Positions 8,200 through 18,126 of a stretch of 64,000 nucleotides of DNA are shown here, piece by piece. Made by a program: the position numbers and the translations under genes. Numbering within the stretch: the first letter of the stretch is position 1; each line of letters opens with the position of its first letter. Below the pieces are notes generated by a model that worked only from the letters and a program-made list of their open reading frames with translations, ran no database searches and was not told where the DNA came from. This DNA is from Microbacterium horticulturae (GTDB taxonomy: Bacteria; Actinomycetota; Actinomycetes; Actinomycetales; Microbacteriaceae): assembly GCF_029094505.1 (NCBI RefSeq), contig NZ_CP119108.1:1860001-1924000 (forward strand), given 5' to 3'.

Positions 8200-9168
8200 T
8201 CACCGGGTGCCGTGCGGGCCCTTCGCGTACGCGCGCTCCGCGTCGCGGACGACCTCCAGGTTGGCGATCGGCCCGAACACGGGCACCAGGTGCCGCAGCT
8301 TGTCGGGATTGACCACGCCGTGCACAGCGGCGATCCGTCCGGACTGCACGTCGAGCGACATGACGGCGATCACCCCGCCACCCACCGGCAGATCGGCGAT
8401 GACGACGACACCCGGTCCGCCGTTGACCGTGCACGGCTCCATGTGCGCGGGGAAGACGGCTCGACGCCCGAACGAAGCGAGCAGTTTCGCCACCGCTTCG
8501 GCACCCCGCACCGAGCGGCTGATGGCGAAGCCGGGAGGCACCTGTCCCCCGCCGTCGCCGACCATGGCGACATCCTCCGTCAGCAGGCCGACGAAGCCTT
8601 CGACCTCGCCCGACTCGATCGCAGCCATGAATCGTGTCACAAGCTGCTGCTGTTCTGAAGAGGATGCCGTGTACCGCGGCTCCCGCCCGGCCACGCGCGT
8701 CCGTGCGCGCGAGACGAGCTGCCGCACCGCGCCCGACGTCGGCCGATCGAGAATCGACGCGACCTCCTCGTAGGGATAGTCGAGCACGTCGTGCAGCAGG
8801 AATGCCGCGCGCTCGCTCGGCGTCAGCGTCTCCAGGAGTACGAGGAAGGCGAACGAGAGCTCTTCGGCCAGTTCGGCGTGCTCCGAGGCGTCCGGCGGCT
8901 CGAGCGTGCTGCCGACCAGCGGCTCGGGCAGCCAGTCGCCCACATACTGTTCGCGCCGTGCGCGCGCCGAGCGCAGCTGGTCGACGGCCAGTCGCGTGGC
9001 CACGGTCGTGAGCCAGGCCTGCGCGTTGCGGGGCTGGGCGTCGGCGCCGAGCCGCAGCATCCGCTCGATCGCCGTCTGTGCCACGTCTTCGGCGTCGGCG
9101 ATCGAGCCCAGCATGCGATACGCGGCGCGGAAGGCCACGCTGCGCAGCGCCGGATCGATCTCGGTCAT
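8200..9168 (-). CDS. SigJ-type ECF sigma factor with SnoaL-like C-terminal domain
   Basis: 322-residue extracytoplasmic-function sigma factor. Region 2 (about 1-70, with YRMLGSIADAEDVAQTA) binds the -10 element. Region 4 (about 105-160, with TPSERAAFLLHDVLDYPYEEVA) binds the -35. A NTF2/SnoaL-like domain (about 175-290) follows, as in the SigJ (ECF41-like) group, where the extension controls activity in place of an anti-sigma factor. The ATG at 9168 overlaps the stop of the upstream flavoprotein gene (ATGA), so the pair is translationally coupled. ECF41 genes are characteristically adjacent to an oxidoreductase or carboxymuconolactone decarboxylase. Confidence 0.92.
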   Translation of the reverse strand: MTEIDPALRSVAFRAAYRMLGSIADAEDVAQTAIERMLRLGADAQPRNAQAWLTTVATRLAVDQLRSARARREQYVGDWLPEPLVGSTLEPPDASEHAELAEELSFAFLVLLETLTPSERAAFLLHDVLDYPYEEVASILDRPTSGAVRQLVSRARTRVAGREPRYTASSSEQQQLVTRFMAAIESGEVEGFVGLLTEDVAMVGDGGGQVPPGFAISRSVRGAEAVAKLLASFGRRAVFPAHMEPCTVNGGPGVVVIADLPVGGGVIAVMSLDVQSGRIAAVHGVVNPDKLRHLVPVFGPIANLEVVRDAERAYAKGPHGTR

Positions 9169-10346
9169 GCCTCGATCTTCTCGCGCTGCCCGCCGGCCGT
9201 GGCGCGAACGTGCGCGCGCCGCGCCGGAAGGTACGGACCGGGATGCCGCGGCACGAGCTGGTTGCCACGGTGGATGAACTCCTTGATCGCAACCGCGGCG
9301 CGGCCGGTCGTGATGCGGCGGGTGGGCGCTCCCTCCGGCGTGAGCCACTGTACGAGGGCGTCTCGGCGGCCGAGGCTGATGCACTCGGCGAAGTATCGTC
9401 CGACGTATGGGGTTGACGTCGCGCCGGCCAGCCCGCGAGCTATCTTCTGCGGAGCGCTGAACGACATGAACGCGCCCGTGCGACAGCCCATCTTGAGCGG
9501 CTCGCCGTCGCGGCCGGCGACCCGTGCGGCGTCACCGAGAACCCACACCTCGGGATGCGACACCGCCCGAAACGCGCCGTCGACCCAGGCGCGGCCGATC
9601 TCGTCGATCTCGAGCCCGGCGGCCTCGACGAGCGGGTTGGCGCGGAAGCCGCCGGCCCAGAAGGTGACGGACGACGGGATGCTGCGGCCATCGGCCAGCG
9701 CGACGGCGTCATCGTCGATGCGGGCGACGCGTCCTGCGATCCGTTCGATCCGAAGTCGGTCGAACGTCTTCGCGAGGTGCCTGCGGGCGGGCTCACTCAG
9801 CCAGTCGCCGGGATCGCGCGAGCTGACCATCGCGACGCTCAGCCGCGGGTGCGTCTCGGCGAGCTCGGTGGCCAGCTCGATGCCGGTTAAGCCGCCGCCC
9901 ACCACGGTGATGCGGGCGACGTCGGGCGCAGCATCCACCCGCTTCGCGGTGTCTGCGATCGAGGTGACGTCGGTGAGCCCCTGCGCGTTCTCGCGCGCAC
10001 CGGGCACGTTGCCGAAATCGATGACGCTGCCCAGAGCGATGACCAGCGCATCGTATGCAAGCCGCTCGCCGCCGGAGGTGTCGACGGTGCGGGCGCCGAG
10101 GTCGATGCGCTCGATGTGCGCGACCTTCAGGGACACTCCGGTACCCGTCACCGCCTGCTCGATCTCCAGCAACGGATAGGCCTCGCCGGCTGCCAGCTGA
10201 TGCCAGCGCATCCGTTCGTCGCGTGTCGCATGCTCGGTCACGAGCGTGACCGAAGCGTCGTCGGCGCGCACCATGCGCGCGAGCCGTGCGGCGGTCACGA
10301 TGCCCGTGTAGCCGCCGCCCAGGACCAGGATCTGATTCTTTCCCAT
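9165..10346 (-). CDS. FAD-dependent NAD(P)H dehydrogenase (NDH-2-like)
   Basis: 393-residue two-dinucleotide-fold flavoprotein related to type II NADH dehydrogenases. The FAD-binding GGGYTG lies at about 9-14, a second Rossmann motif VVGGGLTGIELA near 152-163 binds NAD(P)H, and VLGDAA marks the C-terminal FAD contact. No membrane helix is obvious. The ATG at 10346 directly precedes the first beta strand (QILVLGGG), which rules out the much longer upstream frame. It is the first gene of a two-gene unit and shares ATGA with the sigma factor, which may sense or control its activity. Confidence 0.88.
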   Translation of the reverse strand: MGKNQILVLGGGYTGIVTAARLARMVRADDASVTLVTEHATRDERMRWHQLAAGEAYPLLEIEQAVTGTGVSLKVAHIERIDLGARTVDTSGGERLAYDALVIALGSVIDFGNVPGARENAQGLTDVTSIADTAKRVDAAPDVARITVVGGGLTGIELATELAETHPRLSVAMVSSRDPGDWLSEPARRHLAKTFDRLRIERIAGRVARIDDDAVALADGRSIPSSVTFWAGGFRANPLVEAAGLEIDEIGRAWVDGAFRAVSHPEVWVLGDAARVAGRDGEPLKMGCRTGAFMSFSAPQKIARGLAGATSTPYVGRYFAECISLGRRDALVQWLTPEGAPTRRITTGRAAVAIKEFIHRGNQLVPRHPGPYLPARRAHVRATAGGQREKIEA

Positions 10347-10428
10347 ACCCGTACGACGAGACAGGGGGCGCAGGTGTGACACGTCAAGCCCCTCAGCGGC
10401 TGCACGGAACGGTCGTATCGTGCAGTTC

Positions 10429-10776
10429 ATGACGATCGAACTGAACGAACCTGCGCTGCGCCAGGCACGCGCCCTCGTGCGCGACGGCAAGGTCACGCGC
10501 GACGAACGGGACGACTGGTCCGAGGCTGCGCCGACGGCCGATGAGGAGAACTCCTTCATCGAACGCGAGGGGTGGACGGAGTTCGCCCACTGGCATCTGG
10601 GGGTCGACAAGTCGGAGAATCGCGAGACGAAGCAGGCCTACAGCTTTCCGTACGGTGATTTCCGCACAGTGCGGCGGTCGGGTGTGATCTCCGGGGAGAG
10701 CCGTGCCGGCCAGTACGACCACGCCGAGATCCGGGACGCGCTCAAGTCGCTGCTCGAGCTGATCGACGACCAGTGA
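10429..10776 (+). CDS. conserved hypothetical protein upstream of a DUF72 gene
   Basis: 115 residues, soluble and rich in Glu, Asp, Arg and Trp, containing EGWTEFAHWHLGVD and KQAYSFPYGDF. No catalytic motif is recognised. It resembles small actinobacterial proteins of unknown function that occur in this arrangement. Start at ATG 10429; a GTG at 10420 in the same frame is possible, and no good ribosome site is seen for either. The stop overlaps the GTG start of the next gene by four bases, so they form an operon. Confidence 0.75.
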   Translation: MTIELNEPALRQARALVRDGKVTRDERDDWSEAAPTADEENSFIEREGWTEFAHWHLGVDKSENRETKQAYSFPYGDFRTVRRSGVISGESRAGQYDHAEIRDALKSLLELIDDQ

Positions 10777-11513
10777 TTTCGCGCCCGCCGCAACTCGGCA
10801 CCGTGCGTATCGGCACCTCGGGTTGGAGCTACGATCACTGGCGCGGCGTGCTCTACGGCCCTGGATCGTCGGGACGGCGGTTGGAGGTCTACGCGTCCGA
10901 GTTCGACACGGTCGAACTCGATGCGAGCTTCTACCACTGGCCGAGTGCGGATCGTTTCGCCGCATGGCGCGCGCATCTGGCCGATGACTTCGTCATGGCC
11001 GTCAAGGCTCCTCGCGGCCTCAGCCACAGCACGCGCTCTGATCCCACCGCGTGGACCGACCGCATCCGCTCCGCACTCGCCGCCCTCGGGCCGGTCGCCG
11101 GGCCGCTCCTTCTGCAGCTACCCACCGGCCGCGTACGCGACGACGCGCGGCTCGATCGCGTGTTGGATGTCATTCCCCGCGAGTGCGCCGTCGCCGTGGA
11201 GGTGCGACACGAGTCGTGGCTGGACGACGAGGTGTTCGCGCTGCTGGAGCGGCACGGCGCGGCGCTGTGCATCACACACGGCGCCGGCTTTCCGCTGAGC
11301 CTGCGTACCGTCGCCCCACTCGTCTACGTGCGTCTCCACGGCCCCGACCCCGACCAGCTCTACGTCGGAAGCTACTCCGACGCCGAACTGGACGAGTGGG
11401 CCGAGCACATCGACCGCTGGAGAACCGAGCGGCACGAGGTGCTCGTCTACTTCGACAATGATCAGGCGGGGAACGCCGTCATCGACGCCCGGCGTTTGAA
11501 GGAGCGACTGTGA
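10773..11513 (+). CDS. DUF72 (YecE-like) family protein
   Basis: 246-residue TIM-barrel protein of the DUF72 family. The opening RIGTSGWSYDHWRG, the ELDASFYHWPS strand and VAVEVRHESW are the family's conserved blocks. Biochemical function of DUF72 is not established; the fold and conserved acidic residues suggest an enzyme. The GTG start at 10773 overlaps the preceding stop (GTGA). A strong bidirectional terminator follows within about 20 bases. Confidence 0.9.
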   Translation: MISRPPQLGTVRIGTSGWSYDHWRGVLYGPGSSGRRLEVYASEFDTVELDASFYHWPSADRFAAWRAHLADDFVMAVKAPRGLSHSTRSDPTAWTDRIRSALAALGPVAGPLLLQLPTGRVRDDARLDRVLDVIPRECAVAVEVRHESWLDDEVFALLERHGAALCITHGAGFPLSLRTVAPLVYVRLHGPDPDQLYVGSYSDAELDEWAEHIDRWRTERHEVLVYFDNDQAGNAVIDARRLKERL

Positions 11514-11529
11514 CCATGCCGGCAGAATA

Positions 11530-11563
11530 CAAAAACCCCCGCATGAGCGGGGGTTCTTTTTTG
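11530..11563. terminator. bidirectional terminator between the DUF72 gene and tRNA-Gln
   Basis: Hairpin with arms ACCCCCGC and GCGGGGGT around loop ATGA. A TTCTTTTTT run follows on the plus strand (ending the DUF72 operon), and a TTTTTG run follows on the minus strand (ending tRNA-Gln). Confidence 0.9.
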
Positions 11564-11635
11564 CTGGGGTACCTGGACTCGAACCAAGAACAACTGAACC
11601 AGAATCAGCCGTGTTGCCAATTACACCATACCCCA
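11564..11635 (-). tRNA. tRNA-Gln (anticodon CTG)
   Basis: Minus strand, 72 bases without an encoded CCA. Acceptor TGGGGTA pairs with TACCCCA. Anticodon stem GCTGA/TCAGT encloses loop TTCTGGT, giving anticodon CTG. The T arm contains GGTTCGAGTCC. Confidence 0.95.
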
Positions 11636-11717
11636 AGGCATTTCGGCCGAAGCCGCAACAGTCACCAAGTCTAGACGAAGACGCGACATGCGGCAAAACG
11701 ACTGCGCGCCGCGCGTG

Positions 11718-12209
11718 TCAGATCTCGACACGCCGACCGGACTGGGCGGGACGGATCCACTCGGTGAGAGTGAAGCCCTGTCGCTCGGCTTCGGCGAGGT
11801 ACGCGGCTTCGAGCTCGGCGCTGATGTGCGGCTCACGAGACAGAAGCCACAAGTGCTTGTGATCCGGCGTTCCGACGAGCGCCCGCTGGTACTCCGGATC
11901 GATCTTGAGCACCCAATAATCGGCCCGTGTGAAGGGGATCCAGCGCAACGCGCTCGGAAGGAACGACACCTCCAGGCGCGCAGGGCGGTCGGGGTCGGCC
12001 TTCGCCTCCCCCAGCGCCTGAGTCGGCTCATCCTGGGCATTCAGACACCGGTTGTCGACCTGCACCGTTCCATCGTCGTTCAACGAGTACTCGGCCGTGA
12101 CGTCCCGAGCTTCATCGTCTTCGAAGCGGAGGGGAAGCCTCCCCACCTCGAACCACAACCCCAGGTACCGCGCGAGATCGAGATGGTCCACGTCCTGCAC
12201 ATCTGTCAT
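11718..12209 (-). CDS. lipocalin-family protein (Blc-like)
   Basis: 163 residues. YLGLWFEVGRLPLRFE near the N terminus carries the lipocalin GxW signature, and the beta-rich body with RADYWVLKIDPEYQRALVGTPDHKHLWLLSR is characteristic of bacterial lipocalins of the Blc group, which bind small hydrophobic ligands. Unlike E. coli Blc there is no signal peptide or lipobox, so this copy appears cytoplasmic. Its function is unknown. It ends about 80 bases from the 5' end of tRNA-Gln, and gltX lies 64 bases away on the other side, on the same strand. Confidence 0.82.
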   Translation of the reverse strand: MTDVQDVDHLDLARYLGLWFEVGRLPLRFEDDEARDVTAEYSLNDDGTVQVDNRCLNAQDEPTQALGEAKADPDRPARLEVSFLPSALRWIPFTRADYWVLKIDPEYQRALVGTPDHKHLWLLSREPHISAELEAAYLAEAERQGFTLTEWIRPAQSGRRVEI

Positions 12210-12273
12210 GGGGGCCTCCTTGTTGGCCCGTCACGCTACCGAAGGCGCCCGCCGCCGACATCCCCCTTGCGGA

Positions 12274-13794
12274 TCAGTCGCTGAGGTGTGTCACCAGCGC
12301 GCCGAGGCGACGCACGGTCTCGGCCTTGCCGAGCAGCTCCATCGACTCGAACAGCGGCGGCGACACCCGCCGGCCGGTCACCGCGACCCGCAGCGGACCG
12401 TAGGCGACCCGGGGCTTCAGCTGAAGACCCTCGACGAGCGCAGCCTTCAGCGCGTCCTGTACGGCGTCGGGAGTGAACTCGGCCTCGGGCACGTCTTCGA
12501 GCACCGCCACGGAGGCGACCAGCACCTCGGCCGCGTTCTCGGGCAGGCTCTTCAGCCCGTCTTCGGAGTACTCGACCTGGTCCACGAACAGGAAGCCCAG
12601 CATCCCGGGCACCTCACCCAGCAACTGCACGCGCTCCTGCACGAGCGGGGCCGCACGGAACGCCAGCACTATCTGCTCGTGCGTGGGCTCACCGTCGCCG
12701 AACACCCCGGCGGCAGCCAGGTACGGCATCATCCGCTCGGCGAAGTCCTTGCCGTCCAGAATCCGGATGTGGTCCGCGTTGATGGCCTCGGCCTTCTTCT
12801 GGTCGAAGCGGGCCGGGTTCGGGTTCACGTCCTTGATGTCGAACGCCGCGGTGAACTCCTCGAGGCTGAACACGTCGCGGTCGGGCCCGATCGACCAGCC
12901 CAGCAGTGCCAGGTAGTTGAGCAGGCCTTCGTGGATGAATCCCTTCTCACGCTGCAGGAAGAGGTCGGCCTTCGGGTCGCGCTTCGACAGCTTCTTGTTG
13001 CCGGTCTCTCCCAGCACAAGCGGCATGTGGCCGAACCGCGGCATGAACGTCGTCACGCCCGCCTTGATGAGAGCGTCGTAGAGCACGAGCTGACGCGCCG
13101 TCGACGGCATGAGATCTTCACCGCGGATCACGTGGGTGATGCCCATGAGCGCATCGTCGACCGGGTTCGTGAAAGGGTAGAGCGCCTTGCCACCGGCGCG
13201 CACGAGCACGAAGTCGGGGAACGACCCTGCCGGGAACGTGACCTCTCCGCGAATCAGATCGACGTAGGTCAGGTCCGCGTCCGGCACGCGAAGGCGCCAT
13301 GCAGGCTCGCGGCCCTCGGCTCGGAACGCCGTCTTCTGCTCGTCGGTCAGGTCGCGGTCGAAGTTGTCGTACCCGAGCTGCTTCGCGCGGCCGTTGGCCT
13401 CGTTGCGGGCATCGATCTCTTCGGCGGTCGAGTAGCTCTCGTACACCAGCCCCGCGTCCATGAGCTTGGCCAGCACCTCGGCGTAGATCTCGGTGCGCTG
13501 CGACTGGCGGTACGGACCGTGCGGACCGCCCTTCTCGACGCCCTCGTCCCAGTCGATCCGCAGCCAGGTCAACGCGTCGACGAGCTGCTGGTAGCTCTCT
13601 TCGCTGTCGCGCGCGGCGTCGGTGTCTTCGATGCGGAACACGAGCTTGCCGCCGGTGTGCCGCGCGTAGGCCCAGTTGTACAGCGCCGTGCGCACCATGC
13701 CGACGTGCGGCAGGCCGGTCGGCGACGGGCAGAAGCGGACGCGCACGTCGGAGCCGGAGGCGGTCGTGGTCAAGGGGTGGGGCGTTGCAGGCAC
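12274..13794 (-). CDS. gltX: glutamyl-tRNA synthetase GltX
   Basis: Class I aminoacyl-tRNA synthetase that charges tRNA-Glu; in actinobacteria it normally also charges tRNA-Gln with Glu for later amidation by GatCAB. With the GTG at 13794 it has 506 residues. The HIGH-type block is [10 protein letters not shown] and the KMSKS-type block KKLSKRD lies at about residue 265. The N-terminal boundary is uncertain: GGAGG lies only 2 bases before this GTG, and a TTG slightly downstream is an alternative. tRNA-Gln lies on the same strand less than 1 kb downstream. Confidence 0.96.
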   Translation of the reverse strand: MPATPHPLTTTASGSDVRVRFCPSPTGLPHVGMVRTALYNWAYARHTGGKLVFRIEDTDAARDSEESYQQLVDALTWLRIDWDEGVEKGGPHGPYRQSQRTEIYAEVLAKLMDAGLVYESYSTAEEIDARNEANGRAKQLGYDNFDRDLTDEQKTAFRAEGREPAWRLRVPDADLTYVDLIRGEVTFPAGSFPDFVLVRAGGKALYPFTNPVDDALMGITHVIRGEDLMPSTARQLVLYDALIKAGVTTFMPRFGHMPLVLGETGNKKLSKRDPKADLFLQREKGFIHEGLLNYLALLGWSIGPDRDVFSLEEFTAAFDIKDVNPNPARFDQKKAEAINADHIRILDGKDFAERMMPYLAAAGVFGDGEPTHEQIVLAFRAAPLVQERVQLLGEVPGMLGFLFVDQVEYSEDGLKSLPENAAEVLVASVAVLEDVPEAEFTPDAVQDALKAALVEGLQLKPRVAYGPLRVAVTGRRVSPPLFESMELLGKAETVRRLGALVTHLSD

Positions 13795-13804
13795 GCCCTC
13801 CAGT

Positions 13805-15073
13805 CTATGACGCCGACTGCTGCTCTCCCGCGGCCTGCGCCCGCACACGCCCCAGCGGCGCGAGCGCCACCACCACGACCACGATCACGAGCGCGCACAG
13901 CGCGAGACCGCCGTACCCGACCCCGGCGAGCACAAGGCCCGCGACGACAGCACCGACTGCGCCGACCATGCTCATCAGGAAGTCGTTGCGCCCCTGTCGG
14001 CGTGTCCGACGGTCTTCCGCCGACGCCTCGGTCAGCAGAGCGGCGCCCGAGACGGTCGTCGCGCTCCAGCCCAGCCCCAGCAAGATCAATGCCACGGTGA
14101 CGGCGGGGGTCGAATGCTGGCCGAGGGCGGCGGTGACAAGGGATGCCACGAGCACCGCCTGCCCGATGAGGATCGTCGCCACCCGGCCGATCCGGTCGGC
14201 CAGGATGCCGAAGACGGGCGACAGCGCATACATTCCGGCGATGTGCAGACTGATGGTGAGCCCGATGATCTCGAGGGTCGCGCCAGCGTGGATGAGGTGC
14301 ACGGGGGTCATCGCCATGACCGACACCATCACCCCGTGCGCGCCGGCGATCGCCAGCATCGCATAGCGAGCGGCGCCAGGCCGGTCCGCGTGGGCGACGC
14401 GGGTCCCGGCCGCGCTGTGATGCGCGGTGATCCGCAGCGCGAGCAGAAGGGGGTCGGGTCGCAGCAGCGTCAGGTAGAGGACGATGCCGAGCGCCTGGGT
14501 GACGATGGTGAACAGATATGGCCCCGTCAGCGCCGGCATTCCGAGCGCATCACCGATCACCTCGCCCGGGCCGACGAGATTCGGTCCGAGCACGGCGCCG
14601 ATCGTCGTCGCCCAGACCACGATCGACAGATCTCGGCCGCGCGACGCATCGGTGGCGAGGTCGGCTGCGGCGAACCGCGACTGCAGGTTGGCCGCCTGCC
14701 CCGCGCCGACGAGCACGAACCCGATGATGAGGAGCGGAAAGCTCCGCGCACCGGTGGCCACGACGACGAGAAGCACGCCGACAATGGCCACCAGCATCCC
14801 GCTCGCCAGAGACGGCCGCCTGCCGCCGCGACGTGCGAGAGCAGCCAGCGGAACCGCCGTCAGCGCCGTGCCGAGCGTCACCGACGCCGTCGCCCAGCCG
14901 GAGAATGCCTCATCGCCCGAGATGTCGGCCGCCAGCACCGCGCCGAGCGACACGGTGGCACCGAACGCCAGCCCGCCGAGGATCTGACCGAGCGAGAGGA
15001 TCCAGATCGTGCGCCGTTGCACGGCGCGCAACCGCGTGGCGTCGGGCAGCGGCGGCGACGACAAAGCGCTCAC
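13805..15073 (-). CDS. MFS transporter
   Basis: 422-residue major facilitator protein with about 12 hydrophobic segments. The loop 2-3 region [16 protein letters not shown] and its later counterpart [17 protein letters not shown] match the duplicated MFS loop motif. Substrate cannot be assigned. GTG start at 15073 overlaps the stop of the upstream hydrolase (GTGA), so the transporter is co-translated with it and may move a compound related to that enzyme's substrate. Confidence 0.88.
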   Translation of the reverse strand: MSALSSPPLPDATRLRAVQRRTIWILSLGQILGGLAFGATVSLGAVLAADISGDEAFSGWATASVTLGTALTAVPLAALARRGGRRPSLASGMLVAIVGVLLVVVATGARSFPLLIIGFVLVGAGQAANLQSRFAAADLATDASRGRDLSIVVWATTIGAVLGPNLVGPGEVIGDALGMPALTGPYLFTIVTQALGIVLYLTLLRPDPLLLALRITAHHSAAGTRVAHADRPGAARYAMLAIAGAHGVMVSVMAMTPVHLIHAGATLEIIGLTISLHIAGMYALSPVFGILADRIGRVATILIGQAVLVASLVTAALGQHSTPAVTVALILLGLGWSATTVSGAALLTEASAEDRRTRRQGRNDFLMSMVGAVGAVVAGLVLAGVGYGGLALCALVIVVVVVALAPLGRVRAQAAGEQQSAS

Positions 15074-15837
15074 GCGGCGCGCACGGTGTTGCGCAGCATG
15101 CCGAGCCCGCTGATCTCGACCTCGACGGTTTGACCCGCCACGATCGGCCCGACGCCCGCGGGGGTGCCGGTGAGGATGACATCTCCGGGCAGGAGTGTGA
15201 ACGCGACCGACGCGTACGCGATGATCTCGGCGACCGAGTGCACCATGTCGCTGATCGAGCCGCGCTGACGTACCTCGCCGTCCACGCGCGTGGTGATCAC
15301 GGCGTCGCCGTTCGGGTCGAAATCGGTCTCGATCGCCGGCCCCAGCGGGCAGAAGGTGTCAAAGCCCTTGGCCCGCGACCACTGGCCGTCGCTGCGCTGC
15401 AGATCGCGTGCGGTCACATCGTCGGCGATCGTGTAGCCGAACACGTACTCCAGGGCGCGCTCGGCAGGCACGTTCTTGGCGATAGTGCCGATCACGGCAG
15501 CCAGCTCGCCCTCGTGCTCGACGCGCTGCGATTGCGGTGGCAGCACGATGGCGTCGCCCGGGCCGATCACCGACGTGTTGGGCTTGAGGAAGAGCATGGG
15601 CTCTGCGCTCACCTCGTTGCCCAGCTCGGCCGCGTGGTCGCGGTAGTTGCGCGCGATCGCGACGACCTTCGACCGCGGGATCACGGGGGCCAGCAGCGCG
15701 GCGTCGGCGAGCGGTACGCGGTCGCCCGTCGTGTCGAATCCGGCGAACAGAGGGTCACCGGCGAGTACGACCAGGTCGGTCTCGTCGACGATGCCGTAGC
15801 GGATGGCGTCTCGGTGGCTGAAGCGTGCGATCCTCAC
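15070..15837 (-). CDS. fumarylacetoacetate hydrolase family protein
   Basis: 255 residues with the FAH-fold core. AIARNYRDHAAELG, FLKPNTSVIGPGDAI, the metal-binding HEGELAAVIG (Glu residues) and the C-terminal LTGTPAGVGP are all present. Family members cleave C-C bonds of 2,4-diketo acids or decarboxylate oxaloacetate and related aromatic ring-cleavage products. The length and motif set fit the short 2-hydroxyhepta-2,4-diene-1,7-dioate isomerase/acylpyruvase type; exact substrate unknown. First gene of a pair with the MFS gene. Confidence 0.9.
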   Translation of the reverse strand: MRIARFSHRDAIRYGIVDETDLVVLAGDPLFAGFDTTGDRVPLADAALLAPVIPRSKVVAIARNYRDHAAELGNEVSAEPMLFLKPNTSVIGPGDAIVLPPQSQRVEHEGELAAVIGTIAKNVPAERALEYVFGYTIADDVTARDLQRSDGQWSRAKGFDTFCPLGPAIETDFDPNGDAVITTRVDGEVRQRGSISDMVHSVAEIIAYASVAFTLLPGDVILTGTPAGVGPIVAGQTVEVEISGLGMLRNTVRAA

Positions 15838-15862
15838 CGCACCAGCCTACGGGCGCTCGGCC

Positions 15863-16960
15863 TCATGCGTCGAGACGGACCAGCCAGCCGTGCTTGTCTT
15901 CACGACGACCGTACTGGATGTCGGTCAGTTCTTCGCGCAGCGACAGCGCGAGTTCGCCGAGCGGCTGCGCGTCGGTGAAGTCGTGGCCCTTGAGCGTGCC
16001 GATAGGTGCGACTACCGCCGCGGTGCCGCAGGCGAACGCCTCGACGATGTCGCCCGAGGCCACGCCTTCGCGCCACTCCGCGAGCGTCACCGGGCGCTGC
16101 TCGACGGCGTGGCCGCGGTCCTTGGCCAGCTGCAGCAGCGACAGCCGCGTGATGCCCTCGAGGATCGAGTCGGAGTCCGGCGTGACCAGCGTGCCGTCCT
16201 TGCGGACGAACACGATGTTCATGCCCCCCAGCTCTTCGACGTTGCCGTCCGCATCGAGGAAGACCACCTGGTCGCAACCCTGCTCGTAGGCCTCGGCCTG
16301 CGGCAGGAGGCTGGCCGCGTAGTTGCCGCCGGTCTTGGCCGCACCTGTGCCGCCCTTGCCGGCGCGCGCATAGTCTTCGCTCAGCCAGATCGAGACCGGT
16401 TTGGCGCCACCCTTGAAGTAGGCGCCCACGGGGCTGGCGATGACGAGGAACTCGACCTGATTCGCCGGCCGTACCCCGAGGAACGGCTCGGACGCGAACA
16501 TGAACGGACGCAGATACAGGCTCCGGTCGTCACCTCCGGGGACCCAGGCACCGTCGACCTCGATGAGCTCGCGCAGCGACTGGATGAAGTGCTCGACCGG
16601 CAGCTGCGGCAGGGCCAGACGGTGCGCGCTGCGCTGCAGACGGTGCCCGTTCTGGTCGGGGCGGAAGGTGTGGATCGAGCCGTCGGCGTGCCGATATGCC
16701 TTGATGCCCTCGAAGATCTCCTGGCCGTAGTGCAGCACCGCCGCGGCAGGCTCGAGCGACAGCGCACCGTAGGGACGCACCACCGCGTCGTGCCACCCTT
16801 CGCCGGCCGTCCAGGTCAATTGGACCATGTGGTCGGTGAAGACCGTACCGAAGACGGGATCGGCCAGCAGTGCGGCGCGCTCTGCTGCGGTCTTCGCGGC
16901 GGGGTTGCGGGTCACGGCGAACTCGAGCGGGGCGAGTGCGGTGTCAGTGGTCATGTCCAT
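15863..16960 (-). CDS. ilvE: branched-chain amino acid aminotransferase IlvE
   Basis: Fold-type IV PLP aminotransferase of 365 residues, performing the last step of leucine, isoleucine and valine synthesis with glutamate. LHYGQEIFEGIKAYRH and the PLP-lysine block AAKTGGNYAASLL are intact, as is the late GTAAVVAPIG phosphate-binding segment. Class II BCAT length is normal. A second ATG two codons in (16954) is an equally good start. It lies 39 bases after leuB on the same strand and is probably co-transcribed. Confidence 0.95.
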   Translation of the reverse strand: MDMTTDTALAPLEFAVTRNPAAKTAAERAALLADPVFGTVFTDHMVQLTWTAGEGWHDAVVRPYGALSLEPAAAVLHYGQEIFEGIKAYRHADGSIHTFRPDQNGHRLQRSAHRLALPQLPVEHFIQSLRELIEVDGAWVPGGDDRSLYLRPFMFASEPFLGVRPANQVEFLVIASPVGAYFKGGAKPVSIWLSEDYARAGKGGTGAAKTGGNYAASLLPQAEAYEQGCDQVVFLDADGNVEELGGMNIVFVRKDGTLVTPDSDSILEGITRLSLLQLAKDRGHAVEQRPVTLAEWREGVASGDIVEAFACGTAAVVAPIGTLKGHDFTDAQPLGELALSLREELTDIQYGRREDKHGWLVRLDA

Positions 16961-16999
16961 TCCAGTCTTCGATGCGCGGGCGACGCTGCCGCCCTCAGA

Positions 17000-18052
17000 T
17001 TACGCCTGGACGCGGGCGACGATGTCGTCGCCGATCTGCGTCGTGGTGCGGGATGCCGTGCCCCGGCCCGCGATGTCCTGTTCGACCGCCTGCGCCACAC
17101 GGGCGGACTCTGCGCTCAGCCCGAGGTGGTCGAGCATGAGAGCGATCGACAGGATCGCGGCGGTGGGATCGGCCTTCTGCTGACCCGCGATGTCGGGAGC
17201 CGAACCGTGCACGGGCTCGAACATCGACGGGAAGACGCCGTCGGGATTGATGTTGCCCGAAGCAGCGAGGCCGATGCCACCGGTGACGGCGCCGGCCAGG
17301 TCAGTGAGGATGTCGCCGAAGAGGTTGTCGGTGACGATCACGTCGAAGCGACCGGGGTTCGTGACCAGGAAGATGGTCGCTGCATCGACGTGCAGGTAGT
17401 CTACGTCAACGCCGGGGTGCTCGACCGCCACGGTGTCGACGATCCGCTTCCACAGGGACCCGGCGTTGACCAGCACGTTCGTCTTGTGCACGAGGGTGAG
17501 TCGCTTGCTGCGGCGCTCGGCGAGTTCGAACGCGTACCGCACGACGCGCTCGACACCGAACGCCGTGTTCACGCTCGTCTCATTGGCGACCTCGTGCGGC
17601 GTGCCGCGCCGGATCGCACCTCCGTTGCCGACGTAAGGACCCTCGGTGCCCTCGCGGACCACGACGAAGTCGACGTCGCCGGGGCTCGCCAGAGGGCCCG
17701 GCGCGCCCTCGTACAGCTTCGACGGCCGCAGGTTCACGTAGTGGTCGAGCTCGAACCGGAGCTTCAGCAGCAGCCCGCGCTCGATGTTCGCGTCCTTCAG
17801 GCGCACGTCACCGGGGATGCCGCCGACGGCGCCGAGCAGGATCGCGTCATGCGATGTGATGGCGGCCAGGTCCTCGTCGGTCAGTGTGTCGCCGGTCTCG
17901 AGGTAGCGGGCCGCGCCGAGGGCGAAGCGCGTCTTGTCGAAGGTCACGTCGGTGCCGGCGGTCGCGGCATCCAACACCCTCTCGGCCTCGGCGATCACCT
18001 CGGGACCGATGCCGTCACCGGGGATGACGGCGAGCTTCACGACACGTGGCAT
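17000..18052 (-). CDS. leuB: 3-isopropylmalate dehydrogenase LeuB
   Basis: 350 residues. Oxidatively decarboxylates 3-isopropylmalate to 2-oxoisocaproate with NAD, the third step of leucine synthesis. The opening [14 protein letters not shown], substrate-binding [12 protein letters not shown], and metal and NAD blocks [15 protein letters not shown] and [12 protein letters not shown] are complete. The ATG at 18052 has GGAG 4 bases upstream. It heads a leuB-ilvE unit that is separate from leuCD. Confidence 0.97.
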   Translation of the reverse strand: MPRVVKLAVIPGDGIGPEVIAEAERVLDAATAGTDVTFDKTRFALGAARYLETGDTLTDEDLAAITSHDAILLGAVGGIPGDVRLKDANIERGLLLKLRFELDHYVNLRPSKLYEGAPGPLASPGDVDFVVVREGTEGPYVGNGGAIRRGTPHEVANETSVNTAFGVERVVRYAFELAERRSKRLTLVHKTNVLVNAGSLWKRIVDTVAVEHPGVDVDYLHVDAATIFLVTNPGRFDVIVTDNLFGDILTDLAGAVTGGIGLAASGNINPDGVFPSMFEPVHGSAPDIAGQQKADPTAAILSIALMLDHLGLSAESARVAQAVEQDIAGRGTASRTTTQIGDDIVARVQA

Positions 18053-18126
18053 GGCACTCCTTCCGACGCCGCGTCACAGTGCCGCGGTGCGCCTCCCCCA
18101 GCCTATCCAGCGCACGGCGGGTGCTT

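Noticed and set aside
12052..14100. 682-codon plus-strand frame opposite gltX
   Set aside because: Shadow of gltX; no recognisable domain, no ribosome site, and it crosses into the neighbouring MFS gene.
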